Positions 44,589-54,550 of a stretch of DNA of 64,000 nt are shown piece by piece. The notes under the pieces were generated by a model, which did no database searches, had not been told where the DNA came from, and saw only the letters and a program-made list of their open reading frames with translations. Position numbers and translations under genes: made by a program. Source of the DNA: Cylindrodendrum hubeiense (taxonomy: Eukaryota > Ascomycota > Sordariomycetes > Hypocreales > Nectriaceae); the NCBI GenBank assembly GCA_014621425.1, contig JAANBB010000055.1, positions 62,001 through 126,000 on the forward strand. Reading direction: 5' to 3'. Position 1 is the stretch's first letter. Each line of letters starts with the position of its first letter.

Positions 44589-47231
44589 ATGGCATCTCAA
44601 CACCCTCATACACCATGGAATCCATACGGGCAGCAGACGCCGCCTATAGCTCCGGCGCCGGCTGCCCCCCAACAGCAGCAGTATGCGTATGCATACCTGC
44701 CGGGGTCATCTCTTCCGCCACCTCCACAACCACCACGACAGAGTCAAGGGTCGCAACCGATCTCACAAGTGTTGTCATCTCCCACGACATACTATTCTCC
44801 CGATCCCCGTCAGTATTTGCATGAAGCGCCAGCAAACCAAGTCCAACATCCTTCTCGGCCTCCCATGTCATCACCGGCGCAGTGGTCCAATAACCAAGCC
44901 GACCAGCCCTATCAGCATCAGCCTCCTGCCCTACCGCAACGAAATTTCGGAATCCCAATCGCACCACAGCAGGTCAACCCTGGAGGCTACAATTACTACC
45001 CATCATCTCAGCCTGCTCCTGCAAGCCAGAGTTCTCCACTCCAACCAACAGTTCCGCCGAGACCTCCGCAGGCACCCAATTTATACGTGTACGAGGCACC
45101 AGCTTACCCTGAAAATCGCCTGCAACAGCCTATTCCTGTTAACACAATCGCCTCGAATTCTTTCGAACACTCGCGAGGGTCTCAGACCCAGAGCCAATGC
45201 CCTACATCAACGTCGGCCCAGTCTTCTGATCACTACGTAGCAGAGTTATCTGCCGGAAATGTCAGCCCTGCCCAGCTCGCGGGATTCCAGTCGAATGTAA
45301 ACCAGTTATCGACACCACCAGCTCACCAATCTTCAGGACAATCCTTCGGGTGCGATTTACCAGAGGTCGCAACTCCACCTACAGAATATGTGAGCGGTTT
45401 GATGCCACTGTTGAGCAATCTATCAATCAACCCGCCTGCAACAACCATAGTATCGGTTCCTAAATACGATGAAGTTGAGTTCCCGTATCTGATATCATCC
45501 GAGCCACGACTCGATGGAGAGCCCAACGAAGTTCTGCAGGAATGCCCAAAGTCGCGTCAAGTTGACTACAAAACCTTCTGGTATTGCCTGCAGGAGGCAC
45601 CAGGGTCGCTTATCTGTACGCATTGCTATTATAAGTTTATCTCCGCGACGTCTCTGCGCGGCGCGTTTCAGAAGGTCGAAAAGACAAGTGGCAGGTGTCG
45701 CTTCAACATACATCGGATCCTTTTGTACATCTGGCCCGAGGCTCAGAGACGTCAGAGCACACATGCCCTCTCCGAGTTCATGACACGAAGACTCACAATT
45801 CCGGACTGCAAGGGATGGAGTGGTACGATGCTCAAAGAAGGCATCAAGTTCTTTTCCCCGACATCCAGCAGCCCTAAAGGCTTTGTGGTCTGTGAAGCAT
45901 GTTATGAGGACGAAGTACTCGACTCTCCGTTTGCAGGATACTTCGCTCCCACCACTTCAGTTCTAGGCCCCACTCAGAAATGGTATTGCTGTTTCTCCGG
46001 AGCTCTTGTCGGCCGATTGTTCAGAAAGTACAGCACGCAAAACGGGGGATGGGATCAGTGGACCCAGGAAGCGGAAAAACGCATATTTATGCCGATATGT
46101 GATGGCAAGACAGTAAGCGCGACCAGTAGACGGTGGTACCGCGTACGGGGTTTAAACCAATCCATAGCTTGTGAAGCCTGTTACCTTGATCGAGCTGGCA
46201 GCACGAGATTTGCAGATTCTTTTGAATTTGTCGCCAGCCTACCACGGGGCACGAACTGTACCTGTCTTCTCAAGGTATTTCCTGTGGTAGTATCATGGCA
46301 GGTGTCTCAACTGTCTCGAGACTACAATTTTTTCTGGCGAACAGCAAATGCATTTCTAACACATAAGGCATGCTCGGCAGCGGGCTCAAAGGGAGGGTCA
46401 TTCTACCGGCTGCGTGGACCAGCAGTTGACTTCTGCGTCTGCGTCGTCTGCTTCTCAGGAATCCTTCAGTCAATGCGAGTGGACAGGTACTTCGAGCTGG
46501 CAAATTACGATCCCAAAGACACAATAGTATGCAGCCTTACACCTGGCGCCCCTCGCTTCGCCGAGTATATTCGCCGCCTTTCCGAAGCCTATGAGACAGG
46601 AGTGTGGTCAAGATTTTCGACCTTCGTCCATAAATGGGCTTCAGTACCAGTTTGCTCCATGGATACGCTGGGTCCTGGAATATTTTACGGTTTCAGCGAG
46701 GGATTTCCTGATATTGCCGCTTGCCAGCAATGCTATGAAGAAGTCATTCAGAGGTCTCGTTTTGACCCAATGGTTGTGCGCCGGGGCGAAACACAACTGA
46801 ACGGTGGCCCTCTCAAGGCCATCTGCAGCTTTTTCTCCCCACGCATGCGGTTGCGATGGACCACAGCCTGTGCATCGGGAGACTTTGATGGCTTCATGGA
46901 GTTCGCGAAGCTGCGCGTCAAGGTGTGGTGCGAGACAATACCACGGATGCAGATGATTCTGGCCCAGCAAAAAATGACACAACAACGAGCCATGACTTCC
47001 GCGCTTGCAAGCGTCGCATATCAAGGCATGGAGAACATTAAATTAGCTGCGAGCGGTTATCGTAGCGATAGGTTATACGGGAGCAGCTCCCTTGGGTGGC
47101 ACGAGACACAGAATGGAGCGATTTCTGCTCGGTACAATCAGGACGCGATGGCTGGTTCTGCGCAGGTTGCAAACGGGGATGTGTGGACAGTGATGCTACA
47201 GTTAGAGAGCCGATGGAAAGAGGTTTTATAG
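44589..47231 (+). CDS. Large protein with a Pro/Gln-rich N-terminus and five CxxC[YF] modules (880 aa)
   Basis: Single exon. I chose the ATG at 44589 (MASQHPHTPWNPYGQQ); the frame is open a few codons further. The first ~300 residues are Pro/Gln/Ser-rich and disordered. From ~340 on, five modules recur, each with C-x-x-C-[YF] followed about 9-12 residues later by F or RF: ICTHCYYKF, VCEACYEDEVLDSPF, ACEACYLDRAGSTRF, CVVCFSGILQSMRV and ACQQCYEEVIQRSRF. Each is preceded by a Trp/Tyr-containing segment (for example WYCCFSGALVGRLFRK, RRWYRVRGLN, GSFYRLRGP). This looks like a repeated Cys module that may bind zinc. I recall uncharacterised mould proteins with this C.ACY signature but no known function. 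Confidence 0.75.
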   Translation: MASQHPHTPWNPYGQQTPPIAPAPAAPQQQQYAYAYLPGSSLPPPPQPPRQSQGSQPISQVLSSPTTYYSPDPRQYLHEAPANQVQHPSRPPMSSPAQWSNNQADQPYQHQPPALPQRNFGIPIAPQQVNPGGYNYYPSSQPAPASQSSPLQPTVPPRPPQAPNLYVYEAPAYPENRLQQPIPVNTIASNSFEHSRGSQTQSQCPTSTSAQSSDHYVAELSAGNVSPAQLAGFQSNVNQLSTPPAHQSSGQSFGCDLPEVATPPTEYVSGLMPLLSNLSINPPATTIVSVPKYDEVEFPYLISSEPRLDGEPNEVLQECPKSRQVDYKTFWYCLQEAPGSLICTHCYYKFISATSLRGAFQKVEKTSGRCRFNIHRILLYIWPEAQRRQSTHALSEFMTRRLTIPDCKGWSGTMLKEGIKFFSPTSSSPKGFVVCEACYEDEVLDSPFAGYFAPTTSVLGPTQKWYCCFSGALVGRLFRKYSTQNGGWDQWTQEAEKRIFMPICDGKTVSATSRRWYRVRGLNQSIACEACYLDRAGSTRFADSFEFVASLPRGTNCTCLLKVFPVVVSWQVSQLSRDYNFFWRTANAFLTHKACSAAGSKGGSFYRLRGPAVDFCVCVVCFSGILQSMRVDRYFELANYDPKDTIVCSLTPGAPRFAEYIRRLSEAYETGVWSRFSTFVHKWASVPVCSMDTLGPGIFYGFSEGFPDIAACQQCYEEVIQRSRFDPMVVRRGETQLNGGPLKAICSFFSPRMRLRWTTACASGDFDGFMEFAKLRVKVWCETIPRMQMILAQQKMTQQRAMTSALASVAYQGMENIKLAASGYRSDRLYGSSSLGWHETQNGAISARYNQDAMAGSAQVANGDVWTVMLQLESRWKEVL

Positions 47232-47745
47232 CGAGCGAAAATTACGATGAGAATTACCAAGTATTGATATGCCTTCTGAACATGAAGAATTTGTAAATTT
47301 GTTAATGTAACATGAGCCAGATGAACGTCTCTCAGCCCAAGAAGTAACATCATACATTCAATGGCTCGTTGAGGGCGCTGGTTCTCTCACTTGATACAGC
47401 AAATAATCACCTTCCGGAAATCTTGACAATTAAGGATGCCCACACAATTGCCAATTTCGCGTACTTTTTACAGCCATTGAGAGGACTACTCGGCGGCTGA
47501 CCTGGCTGGCTGTAGCTATAAGCTTGGGAGGCTGACTAATTGAAGCTTACCACTAGAAACCCTCGCTGACCCTTTGTAAATGCAAATGAGTCAGGCCGAG
47601 GTTTGTTGATTCTGTAGCTTCTGGGCTTCTTTCTGGAATCTGTCTTTTTCGGACTTTTGCATCTTGACAGGCTCACAGCACACCCATCGACAACACCATT
47701 TTTATATCTTCGCCTGTGCACATTCTGGCCTCTCTATACCTAACC
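47232..47745. other. Intergenic region
   Basis: Spacer between two plus-strand genes; it holds the promoter of the serine hydrolase gene. Nothing specific was recognised. Confidence 0.45.
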
Positions 47746-49362
47746 ATGGACTTTTTCCATTCTGATAAATTTCGTTCCCAGGTGGAGGACTTGATGAACC
47801 AACACCACGTACCTGGACTCGCTATTGCAATTGTGCAGGGCGACGAAGTTGCTTCCGAGGGCTACGGAAAAGCATCCATTGAACCGCCAATACCTTGTAC
47901 ATCAGATACGCTCTTTGACTTCGCATCCTGTGCTAAATCCCTGACCGCCGCATCTGTCGGGCTATTAGTCGACGATAATGAGAATTTCCCCGAAGTGCAA
48001 TATGAGGCTATCATGTCCAATTTGCTACCTGACGACTTCGTCATGCCCGGCGCTGGATATACGGAGGGCGTTACTTTGGAGGATGTCTTGAGCCATAGAA
48101 CTGGCATGGCCCCGTAAAAGCCCTCACTTTCAGACTTTTGCTCATCACTGACTTGCGAACGCAGTCATGACAACTCCTACTTTGGCTCCCAAGCTTCGCA
48201 GCCAGACGATGCACGTTCTATCACTCGGAACTTGCGAAATCTGCCTGTCGCTGCCCCCATACGTGCAAGGTATATGTATTGCAATATGATGTACACTGCG
48301 GCATCGTATCTTGTTGAGGTGAAAAGCCAGCAGAGCTTTGCTGAATTTCTAGACCAGCGGTTTTTTCAGCCGCTTGGTATGAAATCGACCAGCCTTCAGC
48401 CCAAAAGCGCCCGAGCCAAGGGGTTTGGAGACCGTATTGCTACTGGATACCACTGGTACAAGGATAGCTCTACATACCACGGGTTTCAAAGCCCAGATTG
48501 TCCAGAGGGCCAAGGTGCAGGCTCCATCGTCACGAGCGTGGCAGATTTTGCCAAATGGGTGCAGGCATTAATGAACCGCAAAAGTCCAATCAATGAAAAA
48601 GTGTACCAAGGGTTGATCCGAATGCGGAGTTTCGTGAACCCAAACGCAAGAAGGCTGAAACCATACACATCACCTGCTGCATACGCTGCGGGATTGGAAG
48701 TGCAATATTATCGGGGACACATGATTGTTGGGCACAATGGTGTGATAGATGGGTTCGGTAGCCGCTTCTTGTTCGTCCCTGAGTTCAGGTTTGGCGCCGT
48801 TATTGTTGGAAACTCGACTGGAGCAGGTCCGATTGGCACTATTTTAACCAGGGATTTAATCGATGAAGTCCTACAAGTCCCAGAGGCAGAACGCCCGCAT
48901 CGGCAAAGAAGAAAACCCCGTCAAAGCACAGAAGATAATGATCTCAAGGTTCACCCAAATCATCAATACAAGAAAAAGGGAGAGAAAAAGGGACCAACCA
49001 AAGAAAACAAGCCAAAAGTTCACAATATTCCCATTAAAGATTTACAACCCCAAGAGACACCGCTTGCCCTATACACAGGCAGGTACTGGCACCCGGGATA
49101 TCACGATATGACTGTTCAGGTCAAGGGTGACAAACTTTTCATCGATGCCACGGATCGTTCGATGGGATTCACTCTAACATTCAATCATATCTACGACCAA
49201 ACAAAGTATACCGCGAATTTGAGTGACTTTTTGGAGGATGCTCTCGATTCATTTCAGGCCGAATTCATCTTTGAACATGGGAAAGCTGTGAAACTAGGCT
49301 TGAGGCTGGAGGTTGCTTTGAATGAGTTGATTTGGTTTACAAGAGTGGAGGAAAATTTTTAA
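47746..49362 (+). CDS. Beta-lactamase-fold serine hydrolase (class C-like, 521 aa)
   Basis: Exons 47746-48113 and 48165-49362; the 51-bp intron joins SHRTGMAP to HDNSYFGS, a junction typical for these fungal proteins. The catalytic SxxK is SCAK (S61, K64) in DFASCAKSLTAASVG. The YxN motif is Y161-C-N163. The third motif position reads GHNGVIDGFGS (HxG-type). A Lys/Arg-rich insertion (RQRRKPRQ...KKKGEKKGP) at about residues 370-410 precedes a C-terminal beta-rich domain (LYTGRYWHPGYHDMTVQVKG, LFIDATDRSMGF). Fungal members include esterases, peptidases and lactone hydrolases, some in secondary metabolism. Antibiotic resistance is not implied. No signal peptide is visible. Confidence 0.88.
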
Positions 49363-49588
49363 ACTAATTTCAGCACTTTACCCTCGTCTAAAAATTGGAG
49401 TCTGGACTTTTCTGTTAATACGTTACAATGCGGCTACGGCAAAAGTGGAATGAACACATCGCTAATGCGTACCTCACGGATTCTGGATCTACAAGTTGTA
49501 TGCATCGAATATATCTCATATGACGTAGTTAAGCCGAGTGCTCGTAGCGAGCCCATCTGTGTTATACGAGTGAACATGCTGCTGCTGG

Positions 49589-51110
49589 CTACAATGTATT
49601 GCCAGATCTTGAACTTCTGGTATCCATATCCCTCTGAACCAGTTCTGTCTCATCGTTCTCCATATGATCTAAACCACGGGATTCTTCGTCAATGACCACC
49701 TGGCACTCTTTCCGAATGGGGCCAGTATCTATAAGTGCACTTTCTCTTGCTCTGGATTGCCAACTTCCGCTTTGCATTTGCGTACTCTTTCTGCTATAGG
49801 CGGTTGAAAATCGCTTGGTCGTACCTTCCAGCTTCGGGAATAATCGATTAATTAATAGACGGAATGATGGCATGCAGATACAAATGATCCCAACATGCAT
49901 CTCGGATGTGGACCATATAGCCACATCCATGTAATCCCAGGTCGGATTGGTCGACTGGGCACCGAATTTAACCAAGTAGCGGAGACGTAGGATGCTCACG
50001 ATAGTAACACTGATATGGAATTAGCACTTATTTTTTCATAGAACAAAGGAGGGTGGGTTGTACAAGGCACCAACACAAACCATAGCCCCAACGCCAATCT
50101 TTTTCCTCTTATTTAAATTCAGAGAACTGATCTCTAATAACGGAATTGCAAGCATCCATATGTCGAGCACAATACTAACTCCAGCATTGGAAAACACAAT
50201 AGCGTTAAGGTTTAGACACATTCCATGATGTTCTCTGTCCCAAAGTTGCCAAAAGTAGCTGGTTGGTCTGCATTGGATGAACGCAGTGAGGATAACAAAT
50301 ATAATACCGAATATAGTGTTGATAATAATAGTGCCCCATAGTATTCGGCGGATTCGAGGTGCTGGAAAGATCCGAAGATAGAAGAAAAGCAAAGCGAGCT
50401 TTACTAATGTAATTTCGGTAAAGTAAAGCACTTCCATGATCATGAAATACTTACCAAAAGTGTATATCTGGTTAAACGGCACAGTCCAAATATCGTGACC
50501 CAATCCGTTTTTAGAGATCCCGTAAACAGCAAGTGCCGTTATCGGGATACTAGTAATCGAAGATGCTAGAGCAAACCAGTCATCTAGACCCAGCTCGAGC
50601 TTTACATAAATCTTATACCCGAACCTCTGAATAATAAAGAGGCCGGAGATAATCGCAAGTGCTGAGCTAAGTGCACTATAATTGGTGGAATGATGTCGTC
50701 TAGGCACACCGCAATATTCCAATGTTGCATTCTTCGCCGCTGAAGGGTGACATTAGCTTTACTCGAGCACTGGTCTCCTGGTTTAGGCACATACTGAGTG
50801 ATTCCTTTACAGTGCAACTTTCCGTGATGCAAACTGTGGCGTCTGTCTGCAGTGATTCACTCTCACATATACATGTCTGGTTTGTCGCTGAGCATGTTGA
50901 GTTGATGATGGCGCCTGAGAAACACCCGGTCTGTATAGATATTATTAGTCTGCGCAATGTGGATATTAACACAGCTGGGGGGGGGTTGAGACATACAGCA
51001 CATTCTGGTAGTTTGTCAAGAGCAAGATCTGTCGAGGTCTGACCTCGAATTCCTGGAAGTAATGCAAGAAAAGCGATGGCGGTGATCCCAGGGGTCCGTG
51101 AACGTTGCAT
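49589..51110 (-). CDS. CFEM-domain PTH11-like seven-helix receptor (448 aa)
   Basis: Four exons, 51110-50997, 50930-50795, 50739-50064 and 50009-49589, with introns of 66, 55 and 54 bp. The signal peptide [20 protein letters not shown] is followed by a CFEM domain: [47 protein letters not shown] and [10 protein letters not shown]. The Cys count and spacing fit CFEM. Seven hydrophobic segments follow, with [22 protein letters not shown] and [14 protein letters not shown] marking the rhodopsin-like fungal integral membrane domain. The cytoplasmic tail (about 100 residues) is charged and Ser/Thr-rich, with no known domain. Proteins of this class sense surfaces or ligands and act through G proteins, for example in infection or development. 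The ligand is unknown. Confidence 0.88.
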
Positions 51111-52831
51111 GGTGGTTGGTGGGTTCGTACAATAGCGGATGAGCGAGGGGGGACGAAGAAGGCCGAGCGTGGCTTATATGAGTGCGACGCTTGACGATCT
51201 GACATTGGATAAGCCGATCAAAGTGCGCCGCCAATATATTAGCGCGTACGCCTCACTTCGTCATGAACACTGTCTCAGCCAGCGGGCTTTGCCCTTTGTG
51301 TCCAATTCCCCGCATGCATCGTCTGACTGGATTTAAATAATTCGCTTCCGGCACCTGAATCAGTGGGGTTGGAGAAGGTGTCTCTCTCCTATCAGATTCG
51401 TAGCGATTGATGCAAAGTCAACAGTGGCTGAAGCTTCAGCGAAGCTTGGGAGAAGCTTGACTCATGGTGGTAGACTATTTCAGCCTAGTTTGGTGTTCTC
51501 AAATGCCAAATAGCAGCGAAACACGGAGTTCATTTATTTGGCTGTATCAACACTCGTTCTATGATTGAAGGTGCCACTAGATGCAGATGCTCCGAGGGCC
51601 AGGAAATGGGCAGTTGCTATTCCAACATAAACTTATCATCTGGAAGAAAATTGGCGATTGGGTAGAATCTGGATTGCCGAAGAGGGTCTCTACCAGCCGC
51701 GGGAGGACCATTCCAGTGTCCGGCCTCTAGTAAAGTCAATGCCTTTTTGATCCTCGACGCGGCTGGGCCTAGACCCAGTAACCCAGGCTCCACATTCACT
51801 CTTAGCCTTTTTGGGCCGTTTGGACAATTGGCAAAGATGGTCCAACCTGTCTGGGCTGGCTACACAAAATCTGGTCTCGGGAATGCGATTGCCGGTGAAA
51901 AGGGCAGCAATAATTATTTTTAAAGGGTAATGGTTGAGAAATATGACCTCAAATTGCCCAAAGAGTACCCCCGACGCGCATCTCTTCTCCTGATTACTTT
52001 ATGTGCAATCCGAACACGAAAGCAGGGTTACTATCTGTGATATCGGCTGTGAACAAACCTTGAGCAACATCGTTAAACTTTTCGTCACCTCCACACACAC
52101 TATTGATAAGATCGCGTTGAAGCTTATTCTAGGATTAGTCGCAGTCCGCTGCAGCCATTTGCCTGGATAAAAAGCTCCGCGGGGAGGGTTTCAAACAGGC
52201 TGTTGGTTTAATATGGATGTTACTTGGAGCAATACTCAACATCTGCTAAAGTGTGCAGCGCCAATTTACATATTGATGCAGGCTGTCATTTGCACACGGA
52301 TTCAACGTAATGTAATTTAAGTTCTATGGGATGGAGGGTCTCGCAACTCGACTTTCCTTGAACACTTGAGTGTAGGGTGGCTCCGAACTGGGCCCTGCTT
52401 GTCCGGGCGCTGACCCGTGAGTGAGGAATAACACGTCGGAAGGGGCCGTCATTGGGTCGTCATTGGGTCGCGCGTGGCCGTCCTTTTCTGGCCACCACGA
52501 CGACTACGCACGGACCACTAAGTGACACGTGCGCTTCCAGCGCTGTGGAGATGGACTCATGTATGACAAATAAAACGCGAGATCGATAAGATGTGTGCTG
52601 CTGGCAAGGAATGACAAAGTGACGGGCAAATCAATCGCTATATGAGCAGAACATTTGTTTCTCTTTGTCTTTTATTGACTTTCGGCTACTTTGGGGTCTG
52701 CAGCCGAGCATCTGGATTCCAGTATGCTCTAGAATCATCCACTCCCTTCCAGAGCCAACTAGCGCCACCGGGGATTTTAAATCAGAGACATAAGCGAAAA
52801 TAGCTATTCTAAGCAAAGAGCTATTGTAAGC

Positions 52832-52841
52832 TTTCGAGAAG
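52832..52841 (+). promoter_or_regulatory. Heat-shock-like element TTCnnGAA
   Basis: The sequence ttTCGAGAAg gives an inverted TTC-GA-GAA pair about 205 bp upstream of the small heat-shock protein ATG. Only two of the usual three 5-bp units are clear, so binding by Hsf1 is a guess. Confidence 0.4.
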
Positions 52842-52885
52842 CCGGGGGAAACCACCATCGACGTCTTTCCTCTCTATTAACCTGC

Positions 52886-52891
52886 TATAAA
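52886..52891 (+). promoter_or_regulatory. TATA box of the small heat-shock gene
   Basis: TATAAA lies 156 bp upstream of the ATG at 53047, followed by an A/C-rich leader that is typical of strongly expressed fungal genes. Confidence 0.5.
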
Positions 52892-53046
52892 GCAACGGTA
52901 AATATCCTCCAAGGCTCAATTTTTATTCTCATCAGAACACACTCTACAAAAGACCAACAGACTCTTACACTCATCACCTCATCCTCAAAGACTCTTCATC
53001 AAGCCACACCTCCATTTTTAAACCTACCATCAAACAAACACCCAAA

Positions 53047-53709
53047 ATGCCTTGCAGAATCTACCGACCCGACGCTTCCCTCACTCCCCTCTTCCGGCTC
53101 CTTGACGACTTCGACACCTGCTCTCGTCAAGCCCCTCGCCGAAGAGTCATTCCTCACTGGCAGCCAAAGTTTGATGTCCGCGAGACTGAGCAGGCATATG
53201 AGCTCCACGGAGAGCTCCCTGGTATCAGCAAGGACAACGTCCATATCATCTTCGCCGACCCTCAAACGATCCTCATCTCCGGCAAGAAGGAGCGTGCTGT
53301 CACCTCCAGCGCCCCACCAGCTAGCATTCCTGAGGAGACCAACGCCAGCGATGCTATTACTAGCGACAGCGACGTGAAGAGAAATTCTTATCAGGCTACC
53401 GTCTCAGAGGACGAGGAGTTCGAGTCCATCTCCTACGACGCCGAAGACGCTCCCGAGGAGAATGAGAAGGCAGAGCCTAAGGAAGACCAACCCAAGCAAG
53501 ACGAAAAGGCCGAGACAGTCGAGGAAAAGCCCGCCACTAACGCAAAGTGGTGGCTCACCGAGCGCACTGTCGGCGAGTTCTCCCGAAGCTTCAACTTCGC
53601 TACCCGGGTCGAGCACGAGGCTGTGACTGCTAGCTTCAAGGACGGCATCCTGTCCATCGTCGTACCCAAGTCTGAAAAGCACGAGTCGCGGCCAATTTCC
53701 ATTTACTAA
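53047..53709 (+). CDS. Small heat-shock protein, Hsp20/Hsp30 family (220 aa)
   Basis: Single exon. The alpha-crystallin domain begins at about residue 38 (WQPKFDVRETEQAYELHGEL, PGISKDNVHIIF, QTILISGKKER). An acidic, Ser/Glu/Lys-rich insertion of ~85 residues (86-172) interrupts it. It resumes with GEFSRSFNFATRVEHEAVTA and FKDGILSIVVPK. The C-terminal RPISIY contains the I-x-I oligomer motif. Fungal Hsp30 proteins share this split domain. It should act as an ATP-independent holdase in the cytosol under heat or other stress. The upstream TATA box and TTCnnGAA element fit inducible expression. Confidence 0.92.
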   Translation: MPCRIYRPDASLTPLFRLLDDFDTCSRQAPRRRVIPHWQPKFDVRETEQAYELHGELPGISKDNVHIIFADPQTILISGKKERAVTSSAPPASIPEETNASDAITSDSDVKRNSYQATVSEDEEFESISYDAEDAPEENEKAEPKEDQPKQDEKAETVEEKPATNAKWWLTERTVGEFSRSFNFATRVEHEAVTASFKDGILSIVVPKSEKHESRPISIY

Positions 53710-54550
53710 TTGATATCTCAATATCCAATAGTCGCTCGTCCATGCTTCAGGTTGCGACACAAATATCACATTGGCAGAGATCCCAGTTCAGGGGCTCTAA
53801 TAATTCGATAACTCAACTCGATTGCATGGATGGGTGCCTGGGACTCAATTATGTATGATTTCAACGCGGCTTTGTTTAATTCCCCGTCATTATATGCTTG
53901 TACGATAGAATCATGGATCAGTAATTGACCCAAAATAGAAGACTTTCTTTAAATCTCAGGTTTCTTAAATCAACGCGCTTCATGTGACATGTCTTAAAAT
54001 TGTTCCATTTCTGTCTGTGATATTACTGCATGGATATCAAACACAGGAGATTAATACATGGCGGCGCTTGCACCAAAGTGTTACTCCTGCCACTGATCTG
54101 GCTGACCTGCCTCTTGCAACCTCCCATGTCACGATTTACGCCTTTTGAAGTCTTTAGGTACGCAATTATTGGCTTATTTCAGTAGCGTTATGTGTTTTTT
54201 TTTTGGTGGACTTATGCTCCATATTGCTCTATTCTGGAACTAAGTACAGGACACTGAGGCAGATAAAATTTGGGAGATCAGTCAGTAATGCACTCGACGA
54301 CCTAGCGATTGGTCGAGGATTATCCGCCTTGTCTGACAAATACAAACCTGATTGATGCGTGAGAGGTCGCTGGCCACAGCCCCGCTTTGGTCGTGCTAGG
54401 CATGCAATGCGCCACTTTGGTGACCTCCGTTTTGCAACAATGAGCAAGCTACTGAGCGACAAATGTGTGTACTCCTCGAGTTGCTCTCGACAGCTCGAGT
54501 AACTTAGTCATCGGGAGTGTTTATGAGGGGGTTATTCCAAGTCTTTCGAT
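53710..54550. other. Intergenic region
   Basis: It lies between the heat-shock gene and the STAND gene. A poly-T run is near 54195. No gene was recognised; the first exon of the STAND gene may extend into its right end. Confidence 0.45.

Larger units (their letters stand above)
51111..53046. other. Divergent intergenic region of 1.9 kb
   Basis: The receptor and the heat-shock gene start from its two ends. Near the heat-shock gene it holds a heat-shock-like element and a TATA box, listed separately. No gene is supported in the rest. Confidence 0.5.

Noticed and set aside
44683..45240. 185-codon frame overlapping the start of the Cys-module gene
   Set aside because: Out of frame with the conserved Cys modules and within repetitive Pro/Gln coding DNA; a shadow.
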